Shown here: positions 8,540 through 18,945 of the stretch, in pieces
Numbering within the stretch: position 1 is the first letter of the stretch
Layout: each line of letters begins with the position of its first letter
Source of the DNA: Shouchella shacheensis
GTDB taxonomy: Bacteria > Bacillota > Bacilli > Bacillales > Bacillaceae_D
Reading direction: 5' to 3'
Assembly: GCF_001484965.1 (NCBI RefSeq)
Contig: NZ_LLYY01000011.1
Location: 1 to 64,000 of the forward strand
Length of the DNA: 64,000 bases
Made by a program: the position numbers and the translations under genes
Notes under the pieces: model-generated
What the model saw: the letters and a program-made list of their open reading frames with translations, nothing else
The model's database searches: none
Told to the model about the DNA's origin: nothing

Positions 8540-10549
8540 ATGAAGCGTGTGGCCCTCATTGGCAGTGGGAACGAAGCGCTTAGTTTGGTCAGGGTGCTAG
8601 CAGTAACGAACATTCTAGATGTTGTTTTCGTTATAACTGAAGATCATACGCTACAAGAGGAAGTTGCTTCGCTCGCGATTCCATGGGGGACAGAGGAGGA
8701 TCCACCCTCCTTTCCGGCTGTTGAAGGCGTGATTCAAGTGGGGGAGGAGCCCTTTTCACATGCCGAATGGTCTCAGGCTATTTGGTTCGACGCGAGGGAG
8801 GCGTGGGCCTATATTACTGAGCATCTTGCTTCCTCTTCCGGCGTTTTTAATGAAACAGCGCTTCATGCGATCCATGATGGCATTATCACGGTTGACGCCT
8901 TTGCAAGAGTGGTCTTTGCTAATGAGGCAGCGGGAATCATGGCGGACTTTGACCCAAAGCAAAGCTACGGGCTGAAAATTAATGACTTGCTGCAGGCAAG
9001 CGGATTGCCGCGTGTGATTCAAACTAAAGAGGCTGAGTACAACCAAATGCAGACGTTTGCGAACGGAACAACGATTGTCACAACCCGAGTTCCTCTTTTT
9101 ATGAAAGGAATATGCGTAGGGGCGATTGCCATTTTCAAGGATGTGACCGAGGCGACACGTCTTGCGGAAGAAGTGACGGACTTGAAGAGCATTCAAACGA
9201 TGCTTGAGGCAATTATCAACTCTTCCAATGATGCAATTTCCGTTGTTGATGAGCATGGCGTTGGCCTAATGATTAACCCTGCCTACACAAAAATGACGGG
9301 CCTGCCGCCAGAGCGGGTGATCGGACAACCAGCGACCGCGGATATTTCCGAGGGCGAGAGTATTCATATGAAAGTCCTCGAGACGAAGAAGCCCGTCCGT
9401 GGAGCAAGGCTCAAGTTAGGAGCGCAGGCCCGGGACGTGATTGTTAATGTAGCCCCGGTCATCGTGGATGGTCAGCTTAAAGGAAGCGTCGGGGTTATTC
9501 ATGATGTTTCCGAGCTTAGCTTGCTTTCCAAGCAGCTAAAGGAAGCTAAGCTACGGATTCAGACCCTTGAGACAAAATATTCCTTTGAGGAAATTGTCGG
9601 TGACTCAAAAAGGATGAGGGAAGCGATCGAGCACGCAAAGATGGCCGCTTCCACTTCTCTGCCCATTCTCCTTCTTGGGGAAACGGGGACGGGCAAAGAG
9701 CTGTTTGCCCATGCTATACATAATGAGAGCGAGCGACGTGGAAAGCCGTTTATCCGAGTTAACTGTGCCGCCTTGTCGGAAACGCTGCTTGAGAGTGAGC
9801 TGTTTGGCTATGAGCCAGGGGCCTTTTCGGGAGCGAAGCGAGGAGGAAAACGAGGGTTGTTTGAAGAGGCCGACAAAGGGAGTTTGTTTTTAGATGAGCT
9901 TGGAGAGCTGTCGCCAGCGATGCAAGCGAAGCTGTTGCGTGTGCTCCAAGAACAGGAAATCGTCAAAGTTGGAGGGGCGAGGGCCATTTCCATCGACGTT
10001 CGCTTGATCGCAGCGACCAATGCCAACTTACAAGCGTCCATCGCCCAAAAAACGTTTCGTGAAGATCTGTACTTTAGGGTCAGCAAATTGCCCATTTCCA
10101 TCCCTCCACTGCGCGAACGGATTAGTGACCTTAAAGCGCTTGTCTATCATCTCTTACAAAAGCTGAACTACGACTACGGCCACAATATTCAAACGGTTTT
10201 GCCGCTTGCTCTCGCTCAGTTAGGGGCGTATCATTGGCCTGGGAACGTAAGGGAGCTAGAAAATGTTCTGGCACGAACGATGATCTATATGGATGCTGGT
10301 GCCACGGCGATGAACGAAGCCGATATTTTAATGCCGCTCCTGTCCTCAAAAGAAACGAGTGTTTCTGAAAGAAGGGAAGCCGGAGATGAGCGACCAGAGA
10401 AACTGAATGAGTATCTTGCCGAAAAAGAAAAAGAGCATCTGGCTTCTGTGCTACAAAAGGCGGGCGGGGTCAAAACGGAGGCGGCCAAGCGGTTAGGCAT
10501 CTCCGTACGCTCCCTTTATTACAAGTTGGAACGCTATCAGCTTGAATAA
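8540..10549 (+). CDS. bkdR: Sigma-54-dependent activator BkdR
   Basis: Activator of branched-chain keto acid catabolism that drives a sigma-54 promoter in front of bcd. The 669 residues contain an N-terminal region opening with a nucleotide-binding-like IGSGNEA, two PAS-like segments (about 105-200 and 220-325), a central AAA+ domain (about 350-585) with Walker A GETGTGKE (380-387) and Walker B LFLDEL (449-454), and a C-terminal Fis-type helix-turn-helix ending [19 protein letters not shown]. The sigma-54-contacting loop reads GAFSGA (427-432) rather than the usual GAFTGA. GGGGGAGG precedes the ATG. The target promoter at 10633-10648 lies immediately downstream. Confidence 0.93.
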   Translation: MKRVALIGSGNEALSLVRVLAVTNILDVVFVITEDHTLQEEVASLAIPWGTEEDPPSFPAVEGVIQVGEEPFSHAEWSQAIWFDAREAWAYITEHLASSSGVFNETALHAIHDGIITVDAFARVVFANEAAGIMADFDPKQSYGLKINDLLQASGLPRVIQTKEAEYNQMQTFANGTTIVTTRVPLFMKGICVGAIAIFKDVTEATRLAEEVTDLKSIQTMLEAIINSSNDAISVVDEHGVGLMINPAYTKMTGLPPERVIGQPATADISEGESIHMKVLETKKPVRGARLKLGAQARDVIVNVAPVIVDGQLKGSVGVIHDVSELSLLSKQLKEAKLRIQTLETKYSFEEIVGDSKRMREAIEHAKMAASTSLPILLLGETGTGKELFAHAIHNESERRGKPFIRVNCAALSETLLESELFGYEPGAFSGAKRGGKRGLFEEADKGSLFLDELGELSPAMQAKLLRVLQEQEIVKVGGARAISIDVRLIAATNANLQASIAQKTFREDLYFRVSKLPISIPPLRERISDLKALVYHLLQKLNYDYGHNIQTVLPLALAQLGAYHWPGNVRELENVLARTMIYMDAGATAMNEADILMPLLSSKETSVSERREAGDERPEKLNEYLAEKEKEHLASVLQKAGGVKTEAAKRLGISVRSLYYKLERYQLE

Positions 10550-10554
10550 AATTG

Positions 10555-10572
10555 CCTGCAAAATAATGCAGG
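10555..10572 (+). promoter_or_regulatory. Inverted repeat upstream of the bkd sigma-54 promoter
   Basis: CCTGCA and TGCAGG separated by AAATAA, just after the bkdR stop and about 60 bp before the -24/-12 promoter. The position suits an enhancer site for BkdR; it could instead be a weak bkdR transcript end, but no T run follows. Confidence 0.35.
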
Positions 10573-10632
10573 TGTGCAAAAATGTTCAGGGTGTTGAGGT
10601 TGAAAACAAGAGATCCATCAGGACCGAAGCGT

Positions 10633-10648
10633 TGGCATAGTTGTTGCA
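10633..10648 (+). promoter_or_regulatory. Sigma-54 (-24/-12) promoter of the bcd-bkd operon
   Basis: TGGCATAGTTGTTGCA has the invariant GG and GC at the correct 12-base distance and matches the TGGCAC-N5-TTGCA consensus with one change. It lies 59 bp upstream of the bcd start and directly after the gene for the sigma-54 activator. Confidence 0.9.
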
Positions 10649-10706
10649 TGGTATTTCGGGAGTGCCATGGATGGCAAGTCGCGCTCAATTTAAGGAGGAT
10701 ATCAGC

Positions 10707-11801
10707 ATGAATTTGTTTTCTAAAATGGTTGAACGCGATTATGAACAGCTGGTCGTTTGTCAGGACAACGAATCAGGACTTAAAGCGATCATCGCGATTC
10801 ACGATACAACACTCGGGCCCGCACTTGGCGGAACGCGGATGTGGAACTATGACTCGGAAGAAGCAGCATTTGAAGATGTTCTGCGCCTATCGAGAGGAAT
10901 GACCTATAAGAATGCGGCCGCTGGTTTGAATTTAGGCGGCGGGAAAGCCGTCATTATCGGTGATGCGCGCAAAGACAAAAATGAAGCGATGTTTCGCGCG
11001 TTTGGCCGCTACATCCAAGGGCTGAACGGCCGCTACATTACGGCTGAGGATGTGGGCACAACCGTGGAAGACATGGATACCATTCACGAGGAAACGGACT
11101 ATGTAACCGGCATTTCACAAGCGTTTGGTGCCTCTGGCAATCCTTCACCGGTAACGGCGTACGGGGTTTATGTAGGCATGAAGGCGGCGGCAAGGGCAGG
11201 GCTTGGGTCCGAAGATTTTGCCGGCAAAACCATTGCCGTCCAAGGCGTAGGAAATGTAGCCTATCAACTATGCAACTACTTGCATGAGGACGGAGCTCAT
11301 CTAATTGTCACCGATATCCATAAGCCTTCGGTGGATCGAGCCGTCGAAGATTTCGGTGCCAAAGCCGTTGAGACGGAGGATATTTACAGCGTCAATGCGG
11401 ATGTTTTTGCTCCTTGTGCCCTTGGGGGAGTCATTAACGATGATACGCTCGGCAAGCTGAAAGCAAGCGTCATTGCCGGTGCGGCCAATAATCAGTTACA
11501 GGACGACGCCCATGGAGAAAAGCTTAAAGAAATGGGTATTGCCTATGCGCCGGATTATGTGATTAATGCCGGTGGCGTGATTAACGTTGCCGATGAGCTA
11601 AACGGCTACAACCGGGACCGCGCCTTTAAAAAAGTTGAAGGCATTTACGACAATGTTTGGAGAGTCTTTGAAATCGCGAAGGAGGAGAACATCTCGACCC
11701 ATGCTGCAGCTGATCGTATGGCCGAGCAGCGCATCGCACAAATGCGCCAATCACGTGGGACCTTCCTGCGAAACGAACATCATATCTTATCACGGAGGTG
11801 A
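10707..11801 (+). CDS. bcd: Leucine dehydrogenase
   Basis: NAD-dependent oxidative deaminase converting leucine, valine and isoleucine to their 2-keto acids, the substrates of the dehydrogenase complex encoded next. The 364 residues match the family length. The substrate-binding glycine-rich [10 protein letters not shown] and the Rossmann motif [10 protein letters not shown] are visible. The ATG at 10707 is chosen because AAGGAGG precedes it; the frame stays open upstream into the promoter. It is the first gene of the sigma-54 operon and is followed after 6 bp by lpdV. The ptb and buk genes that flank bcd in B. subtilis are absent. Confidence 0.95.
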   Translation: MNLFSKMVERDYEQLVVCQDNESGLKAIIAIHDTTLGPALGGTRMWNYDSEEAAFEDVLRLSRGMTYKNAAAGLNLGGGKAVIIGDARKDKNEAMFRAFGRYIQGLNGRYITAEDVGTTVEDMDTIHEETDYVTGISQAFGASGNPSPVTAYGVYVGMKAAARAGLGSEDFAGKTIAVQGVGNVAYQLCNYLHEDGAHLIVTDIHKPSVDRAVEDFGAKAVETEDIYSVNADVFAPCALGGVINDDTLGKLKASVIAGAANNQLQDDAHGEKLKEMGIAYAPDYVINAGGVINVADELNGYNRDRAFKKVEGIYDNVWRVFEIAKEENISTHAAADRMAEQRIAQMRQSRGTFLRNEHHILSRR

Positions 11802-11807
11802 CCCTTT

Positions 11808-13229
11808 ATGGCTGAAAATTATGACCTCGTGATTGTCGGGGGAGGCACGGGCGGCTATGTAGCTGCGATCCGTGCCGCTCAAAACGGATGGAGGACAGCG
11901 ATTGTTGAACGTGAGAAGCTCGGTGGCACTTGTCTACATAGAGGCTGTATCCCAAGCAAAGCGCTGCTTCGTAGTGCTGAGGTCTTGCGTACGGCGAATG
12001 GGGCGGCGGAGTTTGGCGTGCGAACAGAAGCGGTCTCGCTTGATTTTGAAGCCGTTCAAAAGCGAAAGCAGTCCGTTGTTGATACGCTCTACCAAGGCGT
12101 GCAAGGATTAATGAAAAAAGGCAAAATTGACATCTATTACGGCATAGGGCGAATTCTCGGTCCCTCAATTTTTTCGCCAACGCCAGGCACGGTTTCCGTT
12201 GAACTACCGGAAGGCGAGAATGAAATGCTGATTGGCTCAAATGTCTTGATTGCGACCGGCTCTTCTCCTCGGCCACTGCCGGGGCTTGCGTTTGACGGTA
12301 CGCATGTTCTCAGTTCGGACAATGCCTTAAGTCTTGAAGCGCTTCCATCCTCGATCATTATAATCGGTGGCGGAGTCATTGGCATTGAATGGACATCGAT
12401 GCTTGTTGATTTCGGTGTTTCTGTGACCGTTGTGGAATACGGGGAGCGAATTTTGCCAAACGAAGATGAAGATATTTCCGCGGAAATGATGAGGCAGCTA
12501 GAGAAACGAGGCGTTACGTTTCATCTTAATGCCCGCTTTGACTCGGAGTCCGTGAACAAGCAAGAGAACGGGGTAACGGCTCTTGCTGAAGTGAACGGAG
12601 AACCGCTCTCACTTGAAGCCGAGAAACTGCTTGTCTCGGTTGGACGTGTCGCCAACATTGAGGGGATGGGCCTTGAAAACACCGACATTGTGGTAAAGAA
12701 TGGCTGTATTGCCGTGAATGAATGGTACCAGACGAAAGAATCGCATATTTACGCAATTGGCGACTGTATTGGCGGGATGCAGCTGGCGCATGTCGCCTCT
12801 CATGAAGGGCTGCTCGCTGTCGCTCATATGACAAGAGATTTCCATGAACCTCTCGATTATGCAACGGTTCCTTCCTGCATCTATAGCTTCCCGGAGTCCT
12901 CAAGCGTTGGTTTTACCGAGGCGCAGGCCAAGGAAGCAGGTCATTCTGTTAAAGTTGGCAAATTTCCATTTCAAGCGATTGGGAAAGCGCTCGTTCAAGG
13001 GGAAGCGGAGGGGTTTGTTAAATTGATCGCCGACAGCGACAATGATGATTTGCTGGGTGTTCACATCATTGGGGCACACGCCACGGACTTGATTTCTGAA
13101 GCGGCGCTTGCCAAAGTTGTGGATGCGGCCCACTTTGAAATCGCCGAGACAATTCATCCCCATCCAACGTTATCCGAGATTATCGGCGAGGCAGCGCTTG
13201 CTGTGGATCGCCGTGCGATTCATATGTGA
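11808..13229 (+). CDS. lpdV: Dihydrolipoyl dehydrogenase (E3) of the branched-chain keto acid complex
   Basis: Flavoprotein that reoxidises the lipoyl groups of BkdB using NAD+. The 473 residues show the FAD-binding GGGTGGY (11-17), the redox disulfide Cys42-Cys47 in GTCLHRGCIPSK, the NAD-binding GGGVIGIEW near residue 187, and the catalytic His-Glu pair in HPHPTLSE near the C-terminus. CGGAGGTG lies before the ATG. It is the only E3 gene in the window, so it may also serve the second E1/E2 set at 31606-34883. Confidence 0.93.
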   Translation: MAENYDLVIVGGGTGGYVAAIRAAQNGWRTAIVEREKLGGTCLHRGCIPSKALLRSAEVLRTANGAAEFGVRTEAVSLDFEAVQKRKQSVVDTLYQGVQGLMKKGKIDIYYGIGRILGPSIFSPTPGTVSVELPEGENEMLIGSNVLIATGSSPRPLPGLAFDGTHVLSSDNALSLEALPSSIIIIGGGVIGIEWTSMLVDFGVSVTVVEYGERILPNEDEDISAEMMRQLEKRGVTFHLNARFDSESVNKQENGVTALAEVNGEPLSLEAEKLLVSVGRVANIEGMGLENTDIVVKNGCIAVNEWYQTKESHIYAIGDCIGGMQLAHVASHEGLLAVAHMTRDFHEPLDYATVPSCIYSFPESSSVGFTEAQAKEAGHSVKVGKFPFQAIGKALVQGEAEGFVKLIADSDNDDLLGVHIIGAHATDLISEAALAKVVDAAHFEIAETIHPHPTLSEIIGEAALAVDRRAIHM

Positions 13230-13241
13230 GGAGGCAAAGCA

Positions 13242-14252
13242 ATGAGTGAAACGAGACATGAAGCGATGGGCTTAACGAATGATGACGTCCGCGAAATGTA
13301 TAAGATTATGCTTCTGGCCAGGAGAATCGATGAGCGGATGTGGCTTTTAAACCGTTCTGGAAAAATTCCTTTTGTGATCTCTTGTCAGGGTCAGGAAGCA
13401 GCACAGGTAGGCGCGTCCTTTGCCTTGAATCGTGACGAAGACTACGCGCTTCCTTATTACAGAGACATCGGCGTCGTGCTAGCGTTTGGTATGACCGCTC
13501 GAGACTTAATGCTTTCTGGCTTTGCGAAGGCGGAGGACCCAAACTCCGGGGGCAGGCAAATGCCGGGCCATTTTGGACAGCGCAAAAACCGCATCGTCAC
13601 AGGTTCTTCCCCGGTGACAACGCAAGTGCCACATGCCGTAGGGATTGCACTCGCCGGTCGCTTAGAGAAGAAGAAGTTTGTCACCTTAACGACCTTTGGT
13701 GAAGGCTCTTCCAACCAAGGCGACTTTCACGAAGGCGCCAACTTTGCTGGTGTACACAAGCTTCCCGTCATCTTTCTTTGTGAAAATAATAAGTACGCGA
13801 TCAGCGTTCCGATCGAGAAGCAGCTTGCCTGCGAACAGGTTTCTGACCGAGCGGTTGGCTACGGAATGCCGGGCGTCACCGTCGACGGCAACGATCCACT
13901 CGCTGTCTATGAAGCTGTCAAAACGGCGGCCGATCGCGCTCGCAGGGGAGAAGGACCATCGCTGATCGAGACTGTTTCGTACCGCCTAACCCCTCATTCC
14001 AGCGATGACGATGACCGGGCCTACCGTTCGCGCGAGGAAGTACAGGAGGCAAAAGAAAAAGATCCGCTTCACACCTTTGCCCGCTATGTGATGGAGAACA
14101 GGATATGCGATGAAGACGCAATGAAGGGCATGGAATCTGAAGTGGCCACCATCGTTAATGAAGCAACCGAATACGCGGAAAAAGCCGCCTACGCCGAGGC
14201 CAAGAGCGTCTACAACTATGTGTACGAACAGGGGGGAGCGAAATGGCTGTAA
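13242..14252 (+). CDS. bkdAA: Branched-chain 2-oxoacid dehydrogenase E1 alpha
   Basis: Thiamine-diphosphate-binding alpha chain of the E1 component. The 336 residues contain the ThDP/Mg motif starting GEGSSNQGDFHEGANFAGVH (Gly-Glu-Gly to Asn) near residue 155 and the phosphorylation-loop-like region YRLTPHSSDDDD. TGAGGAGG precedes the ATG. The 3' end overlaps bkdAB by 10 bp, suggesting translational coupling of the two E1 chains. Confidence 0.94.
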   Translation: MSETRHEAMGLTNDDVREMYKIMLLARRIDERMWLLNRSGKIPFVISCQGQEAAQVGASFALNRDEDYALPYYRDIGVVLAFGMTARDLMLSGFAKAEDPNSGGRQMPGHFGQRKNRIVTGSSPVTTQVPHAVGIALAGRLEKKKFVTLTTFGEGSSNQGDFHEGANFAGVHKLPVIFLCENNKYAISVPIEKQLACEQVSDRAVGYGMPGVTVDGNDPLAVYEAVKTAADRARRGEGPSLIETVSYRLTPHSSDDDDRAYRSREEVQEAKEKDPLHTFARYVMENRICDEDAMKGMESEVATIVNEATEYAEKAAYAEAKSVYNYVYEQGGAKWL

Positions 14253-15226
14253 TTTCATACATTGAAGCGATAACTTCAGCCCTCCATGAGGAAATGGAAC
14301 GTGACGGACGCGTCTTCGTTCTAGGGGAGGATGTCGGCAAGCGTGGAGGTGTCTTTCGGGCTACTGCTGGGCTTTACGAGGCTTTCGGGGAGGAGCGCGT
14401 GATCGATACGCCTCTTGCGGAATCCGCTATCGCTGGCGTCGGGATTGGTGCAGCGATGTATGGCATGCGTCCGGTCGCTGAAATGCAGTTTGCCGATTTT
14501 ATCATGCCTGCCGTCAACCAAATTGTGTCGGAGGCAGCGAAAATTCGCTACCGCTCCAACAATGACTGGACCTGTCCCATCACGATTCGTGCCCCTTATG
14601 GAGGCGGCGTCCATGGCGCACTCTACCATTCACAAAGTGTGGAATCGATGTTTGCCAACACGCCCGGTTTAAAAATTGTCATGCCTTCCACCCCTTATGA
14701 CACCAAAGGGCTCTTAAAGGAGGCGATTCGTTCTGAGGACCCGGTGTTGTTTTTTGAACATAAGCGTGCCTACCGCCTCATTAAAGGTGAAGTGCCTGAA
14801 GAGGATTATACGCTCCCCATTGGCACGGCTGATGTTAAAAGAGAGGGCGAGGATGTCACCGTCATCACGTACGGGCTCTGCGTTCACTTTGCGTTGCAGG
14901 CAGCAGAGAGACTTGAAAAAGAAGGCATTTCCACCCATATCCTAGACTTGAGAACGGTCTATCCACTCGATCAGGAAGCCATCAAGGAAGCGGCTAGCCG
15001 CACGGGCAAGGTGGTGCTTGTTACAGAAGACACGAAAGAAGGCAGTGTTATGAGCGAGGTTTCCGCCATCATTGCGGAGCACTGTTTGTTTGATCTCGAT
15101 GCACCCATCGAGCGCCTTGCTGGACCGGATTTGCCGCCAATGCCGTATGCCCCGCCACTTGAAAAAGAATTTATGATCAATCCGGATAAAGTCGAGGCGG
15201 CGATTCGCTCCCTCGCTGAATTTTAG
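14243..15226 (+). CDS. bkdAB: Branched-chain 2-oxoacid dehydrogenase E1 beta
   Basis: Beta chain of E1, a transketolase-like protein of 327 residues. Recognisable segments are LGEDVGKRGGVFRAT, TPLAESAIAGVGIGAA and DLRTVYPLD, followed by the C-terminal transketolase domain. It starts within the end of bkdAA with GGGGGAG 5 bases before the ATG. With BkdAA it decarboxylates 2-keto acids from leucine, valine and isoleucine and passes the acyl group to BkdB; the acyl-CoA products prime branched-chain fatty acid synthesis in Bacillaceae. Confidence 0.95.
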   Translation: MAVISYIEAITSALHEEMERDGRVFVLGEDVGKRGGVFRATAGLYEAFGEERVIDTPLAESAIAGVGIGAAMYGMRPVAEMQFADFIMPAVNQIVSEAAKIRYRSNNDWTCPITIRAPYGGGVHGALYHSQSVESMFANTPGLKIVMPSTPYDTKGLLKEAIRSEDPVLFFEHKRAYRLIKGEVPEEDYTLPIGTADVKREGEDVTVITYGLCVHFALQAAERLEKEGISTHILDLRTVYPLDQEAIKEAASRTGKVVLVTEDTKEGSVMSEVSAIIAEHCLFDLDAPIERLAGPDLPPMPYAPPLEKEFMINPDKVEAAIRSLAEF

Positions 15227-15244
15227 AAGAAGGGAGGGTCCGTA

Positions 15245-16552
15245 ATGCCAACAAAGATGACGATGCCACAGCTGGGAGAAAGCGTGACGGAAGGGACGAT
15301 CTCTAAATGGCTTGTGAACCCTGGAGACAAGGTGAATAAATACGATCCGATTGCTGAGGTGCTGACTGATAAGGTAAGCGCCGAAATCCCTTCTTCCTAC
15401 ACAGGGACCATTGAAGCGCTTCTCGTTCAAGAAGATGACACGGTCGCTGTTGGGACGGAAATCTGTGCGATCGAAACCGGTGAAGGAGGAGAGACCGCAG
15501 AGACCGCTACCCCTATGAAGGAAGAACCGATTCGCTCCTCTGAAAAGAGTGTGAGTTCGGAGAAAAGCCCAGCGCCTGCCGCTCAGAAACCGCAGGCAGG
15601 CACCTCGCAGAAAACGCGCTATTCGCCGGCCGTCATGCGCCTGGCCGGAGAACATAACATCGATCTTAACGAGGTTAGCGGGAGCGGACGCGGCGGACGC
15701 ATTACCCGCAAGGACCTTGAAGCGATCATCGCTGAAGGGGGGCAGACAACGCCATCCCCGGCTCTTGCCGAGCGGGAGATTCCATCCGCTTCTGCCTCCC
15801 CTCAAGAGGAATCGGCGAGCATGCCTTCCTTAACGACAGCAGAAGGCGATGTAGAAATCCCACTAAGCGGTGTGCGTAAAGCGATTGCTTCCAATATGGT
15901 CAAAAGCAAGCGAGAAGCGCCTCACGCCTGGACCATGGTGGAGGTCGATGTCACGAACCTCGTCAAGTTACGTCAAAGCAAGAAGGAAGCTTTTAAACAA
16001 ACGGAAGGCTACAATCTGACCTTCCTGCCGTTTTTCATTAAAGCGACAGTGGAAGCACTGAAAGAGTACCCACAGCTCAACTCTCAGTGGGCGGGCGATA
16101 CGATCATTCAAAAGCGAGACATCAACATTTCCATCGCCGTAGCGACCGACGAGGCGTTGTTTGTCCCTGTGATTAAACAGGCCGATGAGAAAACCGTGAA
16201 GGGCCTGGCTCGTGAAATCCACGACCTGGCTGGAAAGGTGCGTAGCGGCAAGCTTGGCGGCTCGGACATGCAGGGGGGAACGTTCACGGTGAACAATACG
16301 GGTTCCTTTGGCTCTGTGTTGTCACAGCCAATTATCAATTACCCCCAAGCGGCCATCATGTCCGTGGAATCAATCGTCAAGCGGCCGGTTGTGATGGACA
16401 CCGAGGCCGGAGAAGTGATTGCTGTTCGACATATGGCCAATCTCTGCCTTTCTCTCGATCATCGTGTGCTCGACGGGCTCGTCTGCGGTCGCTTCCTTGC
16501 TTCCGTAAAAGCAAAATTGGAAGCGATGGGTGAAGAGACCTCGATATATTGA
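15245..16552 (+). CDS. bkdB: Branched-chain 2-oxoacid dehydrogenase E2 (dihydrolipoyl acyltransferase)
   Basis: Core acyltransferase of the complex, 435 residues. An N-terminal lipoyl domain (about 1-77) has the modified lysine at position 43 in LTDKVSAE. A Pro/Glu/Ser-rich linker is followed by the E1/E3-binding domain (about 123-160, YSPAVMRLAGEHNIDL) and the catalytic domain with LDHRVLDG near the C-terminus. AGGGAGGG precedes the ATG. It is the last gene of the sigma-54 operon. Confidence 0.95.
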   Translation: MPTKMTMPQLGESVTEGTISKWLVNPGDKVNKYDPIAEVLTDKVSAEIPSSYTGTIEALLVQEDDTVAVGTEICAIETGEGGETAETATPMKEEPIRSSEKSVSSEKSPAPAAQKPQAGTSQKTRYSPAVMRLAGEHNIDLNEVSGSGRGGRITRKDLEAIIAEGGQTTPSPALAEREIPSASASPQEESASMPSLTTAEGDVEIPLSGVRKAIASNMVKSKREAPHAWTMVEVDVTNLVKLRQSKKEAFKQTEGYNLTFLPFFIKATVEALKEYPQLNSQWAGDTIIQKRDINISIAVATDEALFVPVIKQADEKTVKGLAREIHDLAGKVRSGKLGGSDMQGGTFTVNNTGSFGSVLSQPIINYPQAAIMSVESIVKRPVVMDTEAGEVIAVRHMANLCLSLDHRVLDGLVCGRFLASVKAKLEAMGEETSIY

Positions 16553-16572
16553 GCGTAAAGCAAAAGAGAAGT

Positions 16573-16609
16573 GCGGTAGGGAGATAGGGTTCTTCCTACT
16601 GCTGTTTTT
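16573..16609 (+). terminator. Terminator of the bkd operon
   Basis: GCGGTAGGGA pairs with TTCCTACTGC with two mispaired or wobble positions, followed by a T-rich stretch. It ends the bcd-bkdB unit. Confidence 0.7.
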
Positions 16610-16666
16610 ATTGGATATGTATCGCCCCCCAACAATTCATTTGAAACACCATCCCCCCACCCCTAG

Positions 16667-16696
16667 TTGACCGCACCCCCTTTGTTTCGGTACACT
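16667..16696 (+). promoter_or_regulatory. Candidate sigma-A promoter of hemZ
   Basis: TTGACC and TACACT separated by 18 bases, about 35 bp upstream of the hemZ start, within a C-rich intergenic stretch. Confidence 0.55.
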
Positions 16697-16731
16697 TAAT
16701 GTGATTTTCAGAGAAAAAAGGAGTAACGTCT

Positions 16732-18254
16732 ATGCCAGCTCACGTTATACATATTTCCGGGCTCGACCTATCTTATAAACATTCGCTCTCCCATCTTGTT
16801 TCCTTATTTTACGAAGGGACAAAGGTCCTCTTTGATGAAGATGAACGCGATGGCGATCCGGACTTGACCATCAATGTTGTCATTGCTGAGAATGAAACGG
16901 TTACCGTTACTCTTAAGGGAAAAGAGGGGCAAGTAGAGAAGCGAACGGGGGCTACCCGAGATCAAGCATCTATGACAGCAGCGATCCGTCGAAAACCCGC
17001 AAGCGCACCGTCCGTTTGCTGTTGCTGAAGCTCATCTCCGCGCACACTAACATTACCCAGCCGTGGGGGGTGCTTACCGGCATCCGTCCGACCAAACTCA
17101 TGCACCAAATGAAAAGAGCAGGCTTATCAAAGGAAGAGATCGCCGAAGAGCTGCACACGGTTTATGCCGTCTCACGCGAGAAAATCGCGTTGCTTGAGCG
17201 AATTGTTGAGCGTCAGCTTTCCGTCATCCCGGATTTATACCAGCTTGATCAAGGGGTAAGCATTTATATCGGCATCCCATTCTGCCCGACGAAGTGCGCC
17301 TATTGCACATTTCCTGCCTATGCGATCAATGAAAAGGATGGCTCGGTGGAACGTTTTCTGGACGGGCTTCATTACGAAATGGAAGAGACGGGAAAATGGC
17401 TCAAGGACCACAACATCCCGGTGACGACCGTCTATTACGGGGGAGGGACGCCGACAAGCATCACCGCTGATCAAATGGACGCTCTGTACGCTCATATGAT
17501 CGACGTTTTCCCGAATGTGAACTCTTTGCGTGAGTTAACCGTCGAAGCTGGACGACCAGACACGATCACTCTAGATAAGCTCAAAGTATTGAAAAAATAC
17601 AAGATTGACCGCATCAGCATCAATCCACAGTCGTTTACGGATGAAACGCTGCAAGCGATTGGGCGCCACCATTCCGTTGAGGAAACGGTTGAGAAGTTCA
17701 AGCTTGCCAAAGCCTACGGGCTCGGGAATATTAATATGGACCTCATCATTGGTCTTCCGAATGAGGGCGTCGCTGAAATGGAGAACACATTAAAGGAAAC
17801 GAAAAAGCTAGGGCCAGAGTCACTAACTGTACACACGCTGTCCTTTAAACGTGCTTCGGACATGACGAAAAACAAGGAAAAATACAAAGTCGCCGGACGC
17901 GAAGAAATTGGTCAGATGATGAAGATGACAAGTGGGTGGATGGAAGAGCACAACTATGCGCCGTACTATCTCTATCGGCAGAAAAACATTCTTGGCAATT
18001 TGGAAAACGTCGGCTATGCGTTGCCTGCCCGCGAGAGCCTTTACAATATCATTATTATGGAAGAATGTCAGACGATTATTGGTCTTGGCTGCGGCGCATC
18101 AAGTAAGTTCGTTGAGTCCGGCACCGGTGTAATTACACGCCATGCCAATCCGAAAAATCCGCGTGCCTATAATGAGCGTTACAAAGAGTACACCCACGAT
18201 AAGATTAAGCGGTTGGAAGCACTGTTTCAAGCCAGTCCGCTTGTCAAACAATAG
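16732..18254 (+). pseudogene. hemZ: HemZ, coproporphyrinogen III dehydrogenase-like radical SAM protein, frameshifted
   Basis: Two overlapping frames together match one HemZ of about 507 residues (B. subtilis HemZ is about 501). The first frame (16732-17028) carries the N-terminal domain. The second, shown from 17016, begins at LKLISAHTNITQPWGVL and contains the radical SAM cluster motif CPTKCAYC, YYGGGTPTS and the HemN-like remainder. Reading must move from frame 1 to frame 0, as after loss of one base. The best site is the G run at 16947-16951: with six G the protein reads KRTGGYPRSSIYDSSDPSKT straight into the second frame. It may be a real mutation or a homopolymer sequencing error. The family acts in anaerobic heme synthesis. 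Confidence 0.85.
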
Positions 18255-18302
18255 CGGGCGCATTACACTATTGGTAGAGCAAATCAAAGGAGGACAAAGC
18301 AT

Positions 18303-18731
18303 ATGGCGGAATTTAACATGTTCATAAATGACGTTGTCGATGGGGCACGTCGCGATATGGTTGAAGCAGGATATACACAGCTAGAGTCGATGGAAGACGT
18401 GGAGCAGACTCTAGGAGAGAAAGGAACGACTCTCGTTATGGTGAACTCGGTATGTGGATGTGCGGGAGGCATTGCTCGCCCGGCAGCAGCGTACATGCGC
18501 AACTATGAAACAAAGCCCAATCGTTTTGTGACCGTGTTTGCTGGTCAGGATAAAGAAGCCACTGCACGAGCGCGGGAATACTTCGAAGGTTACGGTCCTT
18601 CCTCACCCTCCTTTGCGCTTCTCAAAGACGGCGAGATTCAAATGATGATTGAGCGTCACGAAATTGAAGGACACGAACCCATCCAGGTCGTGCAGAAGCT
18701 CGAGCAGGCGTTTGACACATACTGCAAATAA
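18303..18731 (+). CDS. brxB: Bacilliredoxin BrxB (YqiW-type)
   Basis: A 142-residue thioredoxin-fold protein of the YphP/YqiW family. The active-site CGC motif lies in [13 protein letters not shown] (about residues 52-54). Bacilliredoxins remove bacillithiol from mixed disulfides after oxidative stress. AAAGGAGG precedes the ATG. In B. subtilis yqiW also lies close to bkdB, so the position supports BrxB rather than BrxA. Confidence 0.85.
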   Translation: MAEFNMFINDVVDGARRDMVEAGYTQLESMEDVEQTLGEKGTTLVMVNSVCGCAGGIARPAAAYMRNYETKPNRFVTVFAGQDKEATARAREYFEGYGPSSPSFALLKDGEIQMMIERHEIEGHEPIQVVQKLEQAFDTYCK

Positions 18732-18735
18732 AACC

Positions 18736-18766
18736 AAGGGTGTGCATCTGATGCATGCCCTTTCTT
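18736..18766 (+). terminator. Terminator after brxB
   Basis: AAGGGTGTGCAT pairs with ATGCATGCCCTT (one wobble) across a 3-base loop and is followed by TCTTT. Confidence 0.75.
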
Positions 18767-18945
18767 TAAATCAACGGAGTAGCAGGAGCTGTTTCCCACT
18801 GTTCTAACGCTGGCGTTGATCATGGAGAGAAAAAGGGGAAACCTTCAATCTCCATTCATCTGTCATAATCGCATCAGCCTAGCCATAGCACTCACTGCGC
18901 CTGTGTGCTATAATAACGGCGACGTTTAAAAAGGGGTGTCTAACT

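Noticed and set aside
14942-15805. Minus-strand frame of 287 codons across bkdAB and bkdB
   Set aside because: Long but opposite two well-supported genes; Arg/Phe-rich composition with no family features.
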